Shown: piece after piece, positions 33,076 through 43,506 of the stretch | Numbering within the stretch: the stretch's first letter is position 1 | Layout: each line of letters opens with the position of its first letter | From: Silene latifolia | Taxonomy: Eukaryota > Streptophyta > Magnoliopsida > Caryophyllales > Caryophyllaceae | Reading direction: 5' to 3' | DNA length: 64,000 nt | Assembly: GCF_048544455.1 (NCBI RefSeq) | Contig: NC_133538.1 | Location: 21,438,469-21,502,468 of the forward strand | Made by a program: the position numbers and the translations under genes | The notes under the pieces: model-generated | What the model was told of the DNA's origin: nothing | The model's input: only the letters and a program-made list of their open reading frames with translations | The model's database searches: none

Positions 33076-33918
33076 CTAAGGAACCACTTGGACCGGACTC
33101 ACCCATTTAGAATCGGAAATTGCATAGATAATTCCCGCATCTAACAATTTAAGCACTTCCTTTTTGACCACTTCTTGCATGTTAGGATTTAGACGTCTTT
33201 GACCTTGGACACATGGTTTATGATCTTCCTCAAGATTAATTTGGTGCATGCAAAATTCGGGACTTATGCCTTTTAAATCGTCAAGTTTATAACCAATGGC
33301 TTTCTTGTGAGACCTTAAGACATGAAGCAATTTAGCCAATTGACTCTCATCTAATTTAGCATTAATGATTACCGGACACATCCCCTCATCATCTAGAAAA
33401 GCATACCTCAAATTGGAAGGAAGGGGCTTTAGCTCGGGTTTTTGTACCTCAAGATCTTGAGGTGTAGCAACCAAGCCTATAAAGTGTGAGCTCTCCTCCA
33501 ATGATAGCTCCTCTCCATCCAATTCTTGCTCCAAAGTATCAATCTCCTCATTTCCAATCTCATCGTCACCTGCAAATGATTCTAAAAGCAAGAGTGCCTC
33601 CAAGGGATCTTTAGATAAAGATCGAGGTGTAGAGTCTTCTATAACGATGTCAACAACATCCAAAATGTCAATAGAATAACAAGACTCTTCTATCATTGGA
33701 CTCTTCATGGCACTATTCAAATTATATGTGACCTTATCATCACCCACTTCCAATGTAATTTTACCGTTCTTGACATCAATTAACGCACCCGCGGTGTGTA
33801 AAAATGGTCTTCCCAAAATGATTGGGATTTGGGCATCATCGGCCATGTCAAGAACAATAAAATCAACCGGAATAAAAAACTTACCAACTTTAACGGGAAC
33901 ATCCTCCAAAACTCCCAA
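33076..33918 (-). CDS. Athila protease C-terminus and PR-RT linker
   Basis: 280 codons begin with VPVKVGKFFIPVDFIVLDM and IPIILGRPFLHTAGALIDV, the second half of the Athila protease. They continue through an acidic linker to LPSNLRYAFLDD and the GYKLDDLKGISPEFCMH lead-in to reverse transcriptase. The ORF ends at the stop after VSPVQVVP. Confidence 0.85.
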   Translation of the reverse strand: MGVLEDVPVKVGKFFIPVDFIVLDMADDAQIPIILGRPFLHTAGALIDVKNGKITLEVGDDKVTYNLNSAMKSPMIEESCYSIDILDVVDIVIEDSTPRSLSKDPLEALLLLESFAGDDEIGNEEIDTLEQELDGEELSLEESSHFIGLVATPQDLEVQKPELKPLPSNLRYAFLDDEGMCPVIINAKLDESQLAKLLHVLRSHKKAIGYKLDDLKGISPEFCMHQINLEEDHKPCVQGQRRLNPNMQEVVKKEVLKLLDAGIIYAISDSKWVSPVQVVP

Positions 33919-34139
33919 AGGGCGTTTATAGAACGGTCCACCATTTGCAATGTGACACTAGTGCATTTTAATACTCCCATATTAAGCTTAGCACAAATAG
34001 AGTAAGGTATTACACTCACACTAGCACCTAAATCGCATAAAGCTTTATCAATTTGGTAGGTGCCAATTGTGCATGTAATAGAAAAGCTACCGGGATCATT
34101 TAACTTAGGAGGGGACTTGTTTTGCAAAAGAGCAGTCAC
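33780..34139 (-). pseudogene. Athila protease N-terminal half
   Basis: The frame contains IGTYQIDKALCDLGASVSVIPYSI, with the Athila-type catalytic CDLGAS motif. It loses register near residue 75, where the protein should continue in the frame of 33076-33918, so a small indel has split the protease. Confidence 0.8.
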
Positions 34140-34160
34140 CTCAGTGGTGAAAGCTATTGT

Positions 34161-36152
34161 TTAAACCTCATCAAAAGTCCTCTTCTTAGTTATAATGTCT
34201 TTCATGAACTTAGTGTAAGATAGAATTTGAGTGATTAATTCGGTAAAAGGAACGGTTACCTGGAGATTCTTCACTACTTCCATGAATTTACCGAATTGAG
34301 AATTCTTTTGATGCTTTGCCAATCTATGAGGGAATGGCACTTTGACTTTTTCCGTGATCTTTACTTCAACATCTTTCTTTGGAGGAGCATCCTCCACTTC
34401 CTTGACTTTCTCAACAACAACAAGTGGATCATCCACTTTCTTGGGAATTTCTTCATTTTCCTTATCATTTGGATAGATCTCCAACTCAACAAGCACCTCC
34501 TCATATTATTTGGGCATGGATGGCCCATCATATTTTGTACCACTTCTTAAGGAGATAGAATTAAGGGTAGCATGTGGTTGCTCACCTTGAGGGGGTAGTT
34601 AACCCGATTTCCTTGAGGAGCTAGATGAGGCCAATTGAGCCATTTGTTGCTCCAACATCTTAATTGCGGCATTTTGAGCTTGCTCATTCTTTTGGATTTG
34701 AGCCAACAATTCCTTTTGCATATGGACTATCAATCCCTCAAGCTTATCTCCTTCTTTGTTGTTTTGTTGGGCATTTTGTGGTGGAGGTTGATTTTGTTGG
34801 AAATTGTTTTGTGGGGGCCTTTGTTGATTTTGATAACCCGCTGGAGGGACATATTTTTTTTGTTGAGGGACATAGGCATTTTGTTGTGGTGGGGGTTGTG
34901 GTTGAGGATTTAGCACATTGTTGCTTCTATAAGACATATTTGGATGAAATCTTGAATTTGGGTTATATGTGTTTGAGAATGTACCCGGTGGATAAGCATT
35001 TTGTCTTAACACTAGAAAAGCATTTAGCTCTTCAATAGGAGCTTGGCAATAAGCGGCATAATGACCCGCACCTCCGCAACCATCACACACAATGATTTGG
35101 CTTGTTGAAGACATAGCATTGACTTGTTGAACGAAATCTCTAGCATCCTTTTCCGCCAATTGTTGTTGGAGCAAGGCAATTTGAGCTAGCAAAACAGAGT
35201 TGTTGGAGGATTCTTCTTTACCTCTGGATGGCACAACTCGGGAATTGACATATTGTGCATCATGGACCGCCATAGATTCGATCGTGGCATGGGCAAGGTC
35301 GGTGTCAATTTGATCAAACCGCCCATTGTTGGCGGAATCAAGAATCCTTCGGGACTCGGCACAACATCCATTGTAGAATGTTATTGCTAGAAACCAATCA
35401 TCTAGCCCTTGATGTGGGAATTGTCTTTGAAGGTCTTTGTACCTCTCCCAAGCCTCATATAAGCTCTCAAGAGCTTGTTGACAAAATCCGGTAATTTGGC
35501 TCCTCAAAGTTTGAGTTTTCTCCGGTGGAAAAAACTTTTGATAGAAGGCTAGAGCCAAAGTCTCCCAATTGGTTATTCCCATAGCGGTGCGGTCAACGCT
35601 ATTGATCCAAAACTTGGCCTTGTCCTTCAAAGAGAAAGGGAAAAGTATTTCCCTTATTTAGGCTTGAGTGACGGCCGTTTGACGGATCATGGAGCAATAG
35701 TCACAAAAGTTTTGCACATGCAAATTGGGATCCTCCAAAGGACTTCCCCCAAATTGCTTCCTCTCCACAAGGCTAATGAAAGCCGGTTTGATCTCGAAGT
35801 CCGGCACGGTGATTTGAGTGGTTGTGATACCGGCCGGAAGCATGGCCGCGGTGGGCTTTGAGTGATCGGAAAGTTTCACCATCTTTTTGGTAGTAGATGG
35901 TGGTGGTGGTGGAGATGATGAACTTTAAATCTCCCCCTCTTCAAGGGCTTCTAGATCGTCTAAGTAAGACTTTCTAGCACTTTCGGCTTGTACGGGAGAA
36001 GAGGCTTCTTTCACTTCCTTCCAAAAACGTCGTCTTCTCCTAAAGGTTTTCTCGGGATCGGAATCCGGTGAAAGCAATTCTCCACGACGAGAGGACATGG
36101 GCATAAGACAACATTTTCTAGAGAAATGATAAGTAACGGTCTCAAGGAACAA
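34161..36152 (-). pseudogene. Athila Gag, interrupted
   Basis: 36152-35925 gives the N-terminus (SRRGELLSPDSDPEKTF). 35882-35658 and 35630-34599 give the capsid-like gag domain (LKDKAKFWINSVDRTAMGITNWETL, FYQKFFPP, ESLYEAWERYKDLQRQFPHQGL) and then a zinc knuckle CDGCGGAGHYAAYC (Cx2Cx4Hx4C) followed by a Pro/Gln/Asn-rich tail. 34496-34161 has the gag-protease linker (FPHRLAKHQKNSQFGKF). Stops near 35640, 35900 and 34500-34590 divide what should be one ORF. Gag would form the particle and bind element RNA. Confidence 0.88.
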
Positions 36153-36215
36153 GGGTTCCCCAAGACAAAGGAAAACAAGATAAAAATTGACAATTCAAAA
36201 CGTAATAAAACCATT

Positions 36216-36233
36216 TCCCCGGCAACGGCGCCA
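36216..36233 (-). other. Athila primer binding site
   Basis: On the minus strand TGGCGCCGTTGCCGGGGA lies five bases inside the 5' LTR. It is the classical Athila primer site, usually assigned to tRNA-Asp. Confidence 0.9.
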
Positions 36234-36238
36234 AAATT

Positions 36239-37810
36239 TGATAGGCTTATCGTGTACCTATGCAAAGATAATTTCCCTAGACAAAATTAATGTAGCAATA
36301 GGGGTCGAACACAAGGAAACAAGAATTACGTCGTGAATTGCTATGGGTAGATTCTTATCAAGGTCGATTTCGATTTTGATTTGATTGGTTTGTTTGATGA
36401 TTAATAAAAATTATGATGTAAATTATATAATTAAAAGGGAGTCTAAAGGGTTCGGGTCACACATGCAAAGGTAAACATATGATTATGATAAGTTCGGTAC
36501 TAATAATTTTGTCAATTGTTTAGGCTTAGAGATACCCACCTCACGGCATTAGTATCAACCATAGACCGGGTGCTAGAGAAACTCTCGTGCATGACTAGGT
36601 CGTCCTACCACACATGCTTAGTCTAATTCAATTCTGTGCCTCTCGACTTTGGAACGAATGAACAAACTTAATCTACGATTACGGCCGATAACCAAAGATT
36701 AAACGTAACAATGCAAACATGTGATGGAAACAATTGAACAATATTATTATCAACCTATTTAAAGATGTTATATATTTGATTTTGCATGGCTCCCCTAGCC
36801 TTTAGACTAGGAAATTTAGCTACTCATATAAAAATTTAAATTGCAAACTAAATTACAAGAAATGCTAAACATGGTTGTATGATTTATATAGATTAGGTGA
36901 TATAACATGTAAAAGAAAATAATGCTAATGTAAAATAAAGAAGGTACTTAATTATAAACTATCTAATAACTAAAATAGTAATGTAAAATGGCAAACTTAG
37001 AATTAGAAATACCTTAATGGAAGAGAACTTATATGGAAGAACAAATAACAATAACCAAATGCTTGAATATCAAATGCTTGAACAATAACTTGTAGTACAA
37101 AATGTTGAAAGATTGAACTAAAGGAATGCTTAATGATTTGTAAACTAAAATGAGAAAGCTAATGAGAGAAATATAATGCTTAAGGCTTTTGTAAGTAAAT
37201 TGAGACGTCAAAAATGAGATGCCCTAAGCCTTGGAATACTTCTCCTGTTTATAGGAGAGGAGAAGGAAACGTAAGCATTCATTGGCATGCAGCCCTGATC
37301 GGGGTTGGGTGGCCCCGATTGGGGTCGTGTGTTTTCCCTCCGTTTCTATTAAATCCAATCTTAATTAGCAAGAGTATCCTATGTGGGTGATTAATTAGCG
37401 ATTAATCACCCGGTTTAAGACCTCATCCCTTGGCATCCTAGGTAGCGTGGAATCCTATTCTTTCCTCCTTGATTTGGACTTGAACATTGGGCTTGACTTT
37501 GATTGTTGACTTCTCTTGCATTTTTAGTTTGATCCAACATTTCCTCCATGCAAACCCATGTAACTTGAAGTACAAAGTCCATGAAACATCCAATTCTTAG
37601 TCCATTTGGTCTTCTTTCCACTTAGGTTGCAATTTCTAGCAACCTTGTAGTATTTTAGCTCCAAAAAGCTCATTTCCTACAAAATATGTCAAAACATCCA
37701 AAACAACTAGAAATGCAAATATTAGCTATAAAACACTTAAGATAAGTGCGAAAGACATGTAAAATCAAGCTAATATAGGGAGTTAAAATGTATAAAATAT
37801 GCACTTATCA
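36239..37810 (-). repeat. Athila 5' LTR
   Basis: 1572 bp, starting TGATAGGCTTATCG and ending CACTTATCA directly before the ACCTT duplication. It differs from the left LTR by scattered single bases and one indel of about 20 bp. The TATA-like box here reads TATAAACAGG (about 37244-37256) where the left LTR has TATAAATAGG. Confidence 0.95.
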
Positions 37811-37815
37811 ACCTT

Positions 37816-38789
37816 CGTTGTGCCGGTCGACCCGCCTAGGGTGTTGTTTCAGGAGTCAACACTCGATGATGTTGAACAGCACCTTCACGGCCGTGGAGGT
37901 GAGGAGCTGTTGCTATGGGAGGCTGACTACGACACCTTCCATCTGTCGAGGCTTGCCTGGTGCCCGATTGAGGTATGTTTTCCTCTGTTCTTCGTTTCAT
38001 TGCCTCTTTTTGCGTTTTGGCGGAAGGGTTTGTTACCTTTGACGCGGCTTCCTGTTGTAGGGTGTCGACGCGCTTATGAGGACCCAGCCCCCAGTTTTCC
38101 TGACACAGACCACCTTCCAGGGACCAGGTGGTGATGAGCTACAGCTGCGTCTGCCAGAGCCTGCCGCTGCTGAGGTGACTGACACTGGCATATATTGGAG
38201 GTTGATAGTTTTGAGGATGAATTTTTTATTTGAACCCTCATTTTTGTTTGTATTTTACCTTGCATTTTTTGTTGTGTTGAAGGGCTTTTCTGGTTGTAGG
38301 TGTCGACCGTTAGTCATCAGGCTTTGTGGTGGATGGCTAACCGGTGGGGGCGCTTGCTGGTGACCTGGCTACGAGGGAGTCTCGACTTGCACAGGTGCTT
38401 TTTGGTGGTTGTTTTGTGTGTTTTTTTGTTGTATTTCACGTTTTAGATCTGAAAGACCTGTATTGTATTTTGCAGGGTACTGCGGATCCGGCGGAGCTTG
38501 CTCGGGTCCGTGCTGAGTTAGATACAGCGAGGTCGATGATCGTATCACAGGGGCTGGGGGTCATCAGTCGGGACCAGGAGCTGAGGCGTCGCGAGGATGG
38601 GTTGCAAAGCCGAGATGCGGAGATTGCCTCTCTTAGGGCTTCGTTGGCTGTGGCGGAGAGCTTTGCATCACGATGGAGTACGAGACATTGGAGAGCTCTC
38701 TAGAGAGGGGGCCCGAGCAGGAGGTGGTGTCTGCTTTGCCCGTAACTCCTCGTGAGACCGATAATGGCCCACCGGGAGGCATTGAGTAG
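37816..38789 (+). pseudogene. plant mobile domain (PMD) gene, 3' exons
   Basis: The exon cut at 25466 resumes here (FVVPVDPPRVLFQ ... LAWCPIE) and ends at a GTATGT donor at 37973. Further GT-AG exons are 38061-38174 (GVDALMRTQPPVFL), 38300-38394 and 38476-38789. The last encodes a charged coiled-coil-like tail (ELARVRAELDTARS, ELRRREDGLQSRDAEIASLRA) and ends GGIE-stop at 38787-38789. One-base shifts near 38350 and 38675 break the frame. The regular exon-intron layout suggests it decayed from a transcribed gene. The two nested elements account for about 15.5 kb of its 19 kb span. Confidence 0.75.
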
Positions 38790-39560
38790 TTGTAGATGTT
38801 TGTCCATGTTTTGGACTTTTGTTTGTATATATATACATTTTGCGTGAGGCAGTTTGTATATACGTCCTTTTGGTTTGTAGTTTATTTTTATCTGGCTTTT
38901 TTTGTGTTGTGTTTCGGAGAAGTACGGCCAGCGGCTGATTCCTCTTTGCTTTGCATTTGTTCCTGCATCGTTAGTGTAGCAAACAAGCAACGGGTAGCAC
39001 GTATGCACACATGTAAACACGCAAAAGCATTTGAAGAAAACAAAACTAACCACAATGACTCGAAGTAAAAATTGAATTTTGAAAATAAATTTCAAAAATT
39101 CCGCGACAAGCCGTCACGTTTGGATTTTTCAAAAGTAATTGATTTGAAATTTTGAGAAATTAATTCGTGTTTGAATTAAATTGCGTTGAATTTCGCCGAA
39201 AAATGATTTGTAACCCGGAAAAACTAAAACTCAAACCGTCGTGGATGAATTTCAAAAGAGATTTTTCGAGTGTATTTGATTTGATATTTACAAGATCAAG
39301 ACTTGGAATTGCAAGAATTTGAATTTTTGTTGAAAAATTAACGTCGTATTATCAATTTTCGATTTTTGTGGAAAATGCAAAATTCCGAAAAAAATTGGGA
39401 ATTTTCAACTGACATGGAAACGATCCGTCGCGGATCGGGGCGACTAGCCCTTTCCCCTAAAAAACAAGACAAAAACCCATATGTTTAAAGCTGCGTCATG
39501 GAAATCGTGCCGAATTTCGTAAAACGCGGAAACAAAGAAATGTGAGTGTGAGAAAACACA
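38790..39560. other. spacer between PMD pseudogene and antisense ORF
   Basis: AT-rich sequence full of TTTGAAATTT/AAATTTCAAAA words, with no coding potential. Similar words occur at 63840-64000 upstream of the other DUF7745-like ORF, suggesting that this is Tat 3'-region sequence. I could not find the 3' LTR of the second Tat element here. Confidence 0.45.
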
Positions 39561-39568
39561 AAAATTTC

Positions 39569-39678
39569 CAAAGAGGCGCGAGCCTTGAGGCTAGAAAAAC
39601 TAGGTGTCAGGAAGAAACACAACTTGATAGGGACAAATCAAGGTGCGGATCCTGAGGACCAGCCTAAAGAGGCGCGAG
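39569..39678 (+). promoter_or_regulatory. paired AAAGAGGCGCGAG motifs
   Basis: CCAAAGAGGCGCGAGCC at about 39569 and CCTAAAGAGGCGCGAGG at about 39663 lie 93 bp apart, the second about 75 bp before a TATA box. The same words lie upstream of the other antisense ORF and of the PMD pseudogene. Confidence 0.55.
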
Positions 39679-39737
39679 GCCATAGGCGATAGAAGTGAGC
39701 TTCCCCCTTTTTCGGGAAAAAAGCGCTGATTGTGTTG

Positions 39738-39745
39738 TATAAAAA
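39738..39745 (+). promoter_or_regulatory. TATA box of the antisense ORF
   Basis: TATAAAAA is 94 bases before the ATG at 39832, on the strand opposite to pol. With a usual spacing, transcription would start near 39768-39775 (GCTTCATTG). This suggests the antisense ORF has its own Pol II promoter. Confidence 0.6.
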
Positions 39746-39831
39746 GGCACGTTTGTGCTTCATTGTTTCATCATCCAAAACGCGAAAAACATCTCTACGA
39801 AAATCTTTCTTCTTCTTCCACAAAATAATTC

Positions 39832-41290
39832 ATGAATGCTTTCGAAAATAGGTTGCGACATTGGTGTCGGGATTTTTCGCCTCCCGAGAAGTATCAACTC
39901 GTTGTAATGGGAGTTGGTCAGTTGTTGGTGCTTCGTCAAGTCAAGGTGCAATCCTCGTTCCTTGAAGCATGCTCTCGGTTTTGGGATTCGAAACATCATG
40001 TTTTCATTTTCCCGAAAGGTGAAATTTGCCCTCTTGCCGAAGATGTGGGCGCCATTGGTGGATGGCCGGGTTGTACTCCTGTGCTTCCTACGACTCGGTT
40101 GTGTTACAAAGAGAAGTTTCGTTCAATGTTGGGCTTGTCAACGAGCCAAATGAACTCTCTCCTTGCTCCCTATGGTGTGGATATGTTGTCTCTTATCAAC
40201 ATCTTTTCAAACCGGTTGGATGTCAATGTCTCGGAGGTGGCTAGGAGAAGGGCTCTTGCCTTTTCCCTAGTGCATGCATACCTCCTTGTTGATGCCTTGA
40301 AGAAGGAGGGGTCAAAGTGTTATGGTAGCATGACTCTTGTGCATATAGTTGAGCAAATGGAGCATGGTTGGGATCCATCATGATTGGTGCTTGGCGAGAT
40401 CATCCAAGCATTGGATAAGAAAGGCTCTTGTAGAGAGGCTCCTTTGTTTGGATCCCCAAGGATCCACCAAGTATGGCTCTTGGAGAGGCTAAGGTATGTA
40501 GAGACTCCGACCGATTCTTCTTCTTACTCCTTCCGTCACCTTACTATGAGGAAGAAGTTGTACTCAAATAGTTTTGCACCCACCGAGGCCTATTTGACCT
40601 CGAGATTAGTAGAGGAGGGTGGTCCTCATATCCGTTGGGTGGTGCCATGGTGGCACTTGAGGTCTTTCATAAGGGTTGCCCGCTTCCGCCGCTAGTTCTT
40701 GTTCTTTGATGATGGTGGGCTTGAAGGTTGCTTCTTTAATCTATCCCGAAAGGCTTATGAGGCAAATGGGGCGTTAACAAAAGGTGTCCGCTCAAGATAC
40801 TCGCGTCCAAGAGATTGTTTTCCGGAACTCCGAGCTTGTGGAGGTCTTCGAAAGGTGGTAGGCCACTCGGCCGACTTGGGAGGTACTAAACCCCGTTGCC
40901 ACGACATGGGTGACTCCCGCTTATGTCAAGTGGTCAAAAGCTCAAACCTTGGAAGAAAGGTCCAAGTTTCATAAGGACAAGGTCGTCGACTTGAAGTATA
41001 GGGAGGTTGGCAAGGCCAACCGTGCCTTCTTTGACGATTTTTCCGATGATGTTAGCCCAGATATAATGAGGCCACGGAAGAGGTGAAGCTTGGGTCCCAA
41101 AGAGGTAGTAGGCCATGTTTGGGCTCGACATGGGCCGAGTATGGGGTCTTGCAAGAGACCGGAGGCCGTCGCCGTTTTAGATCCGTTGAGGATCCGTTCT
41201 ATAGAGGAAGTCCATGCTAGGCCGGCCAATAAGAAGAACAAGGGGAAGATGTACCCTGAGGGAAAAGGCAAGGGTAGAATGGAAGAATGA
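39832..41290 (+). pseudogene. antisense DUF7745-like ORF of the second Tat element
   Basis: The first 183 codons (39832-40383) contain the pattern LLVLRQVKVQSSFLEACSRFWD, VFIFPKGEICPLAEDVGAI and MLGLSTSQMNSL, typical of DUF7745/mobile-domain-like plant proteins as I remember them. A TGA at 40381-40383 is followed in frame by 40384-40695 (IHQVWLLERLRY, WWHLRSF) and a TAG. A frameshift near 40750-40830 then moves to a frame containing TTWVTPAYVKWSK and FFDDFSDD. The C-terminus (41090-41290) is basic, with GKGKG near the end. It aligns along its length with the ORF at 61605-63427 but has no intron at the IHQ/VWL position. The function is unknown; related proteins are transposon-associated. Confidence 0.75.
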
Positions 41291-42104
41291 TGATCTCTAT
41301 TACCCGTTTTACTATTATATTGTAATAGTGTTGTGAGTTTTTATTATGTTGTACTAGCTATGTATTGTGTATTTTGTGCTAGTTTTATTATGTAAGATGT
41401 CTTTGTCGACATTCTAGCTTTGACAAGATGTAGACTTGCTCAGCTTTATTTGTTGTCAAGTTTGTAATCCTTCTCATTATTAATTAAATAAGAGGATTGC
41501 TTGTGTTAAAAGAAGTTGTGAACTCTTGTTGTTTCTTCCATCCATTTTGTTAAGGAAATTCGGTTTGAATTATCCTAAACATTGCACTTGTGAAAGGGGA
41601 TTTTGTGGGAAGGGAGAAAGGCTTTTTTTTTTGTATTTTTGTGGAAAAGAGAATGTTTTTCCCTTTCTTTTTTTTTGAAGTTGGTATGGGTGATTTTTTT
41701 TTTGTATGTGGGGATGGTGGAGTGTTTAGGATCCTTCTTGTGTGAGAAAGGACTGCCTACGTATCCACCTGAAAAGGTGAAATCAAACCATGATCGTAGT
41801 TCGAAAGTTTTTTTATTTTTATTCGGGTTTTTTGGTTGTATCCTTCTTGTGTAAGAAAGGACTGGCTACGTATCCACCTGAAGAGGTGAAATCAAACCAT
41901 GCTCGTAGTTTAGTTGTTTTGTTTGAGTACGAATGGATGTTGTCTTTGACAAATCAGAGGCTGTTTTGAAACATGGCAAGGTGTCATAACTTAGACTCAG
42001 TAAAACATGCAATTTCAAATCAGAACGCGTTGAGGAACTTGACTTGAAAGGGATATTGTGGTCACTAGTTGTGAAACTAGGGTAAGGTTTGTGGTTACTA
42101 GGGC
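41291..42104. repeat. spacer between opposing ORFs with a tandem duplication
   Basis: Two copies of a block reading ATCCTTCTTGTGT-AGAAAGGACTG-CTACGTATCCACCTGAA-AGGTGAAATCAAACCATG lie at about 41729-41802 and 41840-41912, a period of about 110 bp. Integrase (minus) and the antisense ORF (plus) converge on this spacer. T-rich stretches at 41620-41700 could serve as 3' end signals for either. Confidence 0.7.
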
Positions 42105-43251
42105 TCAAGGGTAGTATTTCTTGAGTTGGTCTAGGTTGGTCGGGTTTGTGAAATCCTCCCCGTCTAGGTCACTCAGTCTCACTATGCCCCCGAAAGGATT
42201 TTCTTGACGAGGTATGGCCCAGCCCAATTGGGTTTGAATTTCCCCCTCGGATCGACGGGTAATGGTGCTCGAACCGACTTGAGGACAAGGACGCCTTCTT
42301 TAATGTTCCTGGGTTTGACTTTTTTGTTGAATGCTCATTGTATACGTTGTTGGTATAGCTGGACATTGTGTAAGGCGTTGAGTCGCCGTTCATCTAGAAG
42401 CGTGAGTTGTTCGAACCTTCGGCGGGTCCATTCCGCCTCAGGAACTTGACTTTCCAGTAGGATGCGTAGATATGGGACCTCCAACTCTACTGGTTGAACC
42501 GCCTCCATACCGTATGCTAGGTAGAAGGGCGTGGCTTCTATTGGTGTTCGAATGGAGGTTTGGTATCCCCAGAGTGCGAATGGGAGTTTGCTCGGCCAAT
42601 CGCGGTAATTGTCTTGCATCTTCTTGATGATGGTGACAAGAGTTTTGTTTGCTGCCTCTACCGCTCCGTTGGTTTGGGGACGATAGGGAGATGATTGATA
42701 CCGCTTGATTTTGTATTTGTCCAGCAAGGCTTGTGTTTCCGCCCGGAAGTGGGAGCCTTGTTCGCTGATGATTTCATGGGGTACCCCATATCTTTAGATG
42801 ATGTTGTCCTGAATGAACTTGGCCACTTGTTTGGCGGTCAAGACTGCATAAGATTGTGCTTCCACCCATTTGGTGAAGTAGTCGATGGCGACGAGGACGA
42901 AACAATGCCCTTTGGTGCCTATCGGGTTGACTTTCCCGATGATGTCGATCCCCAGATCGAGAAAGGCCAGGGTGATGCCATGGTGTATAAAAGGGATGGT
43001 GGTATGTGTTGTGTGTTGGCGAAGATTTGGCAATTGTGGCAATGTTTGACGTAGTTTCTTCAATCGGCTTCCATGGTGGTCCAGTAGTAGCCTAACCGCA
43101 TGATTTTCAGGGCTAGCATCATTACGCTCATGTGAGGGCCGCATTCTCCTTCGTGGACCTCTTCCATGACTTTTTTGGCTTTGTGGTGATCAATGCAAAG
43201 GAGAAGGATCCCCTGGGGTGTTCTTTTGTATAGTTGTTCTTGGTTTATCAC
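42105..43251 (-). pseudogene. integrase of the second Tat element, broken
   Basis: 43060-43251 has the zinc-binding start (EVHEGECGPHM, LGYYWTT), then a stop and CHNCQ. 42794-43144 has the core with GIDIIGKVNP (first Asp) and IDYFTKWVEA. A TAA interrupts NII*RYGVP. In the next piece the second catalytic Asp reads ISEQGSHF, a Glu in place of Asp. The Glu of VEAANKT is present in 42335-42727. The C-terminus shifts frame near 42330 and ends QLKKYYP-stop (42105), with WAGPYLV-type sequence before it. Confidence 0.88.
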
Positions 43252-43506
43252 GAATTGTGATGCAAGTAAACGGATGGCTTTTTGTCCTCTGGTATCAGAG
43301 TTGGGAGGGAATTGGTTTTTGTTTTTGTACTTGAGGATGGCTTAGTACCAAGGTTCGACATGGTTCCCCTCGTCGTTGTTGATGGCGTAGATGTGAGCTG
43401 GCTCGCTCTTTTTCTCGACGCATAAGGGCATCGATGTCATGTTGTCAGGTATGTTGACGAGCGCGGCAAGTTTTGCTAGGGCATTAGCAAATTGATTTTC
43501 CTCCCG

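Larger units (their letters stand above)
25467..37810 (-). mobile_element. Athila-lineage LTR retrotransposon, full length, defective
   Basis: This 12,344-bp element is bounded by the duplication ACCTT (25462-25466 and 37811-37815) and by two LTRs that look almost identical. On the minus strand the order is 5' LTR, Athila-type primer site, gag, protease, reverse transcriptase, RNase H, integrase, an Athila ORF in the env position, noncoding 3' region, polypurine tract and 3' LTR. A single RNase H, the CDLGAS protease and the extra ORF after integrase identify Athila. Numerous stops interrupt gag and pol. It is inserted in an exon of the PMD pseudogene, whose reading frame resumes directly at 37816. 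Confidence 0.95.

Noticed and set aside
34635..35038. Plus-strand hydrophobic ORFs within Athila gag
   Set aside because: They are shadows of the Gln/Pro/Asn-rich gag tail on the minus strand. The Leu/Phe/Val content is the complement of those codons.
38790..39560. 3' LTR of the second Tat element
   Set aside because: No TG/CA boundary, polypurine tract or match to another LTR copy could be found in this stretch.
40934..41271. Minus-strand ORFs opposite the antisense DUF7745-like ORF
   Set aside because: They have no similarity to the integrase C-terminus, which ends at 42105. They are shadows of the plus-strand ORF.
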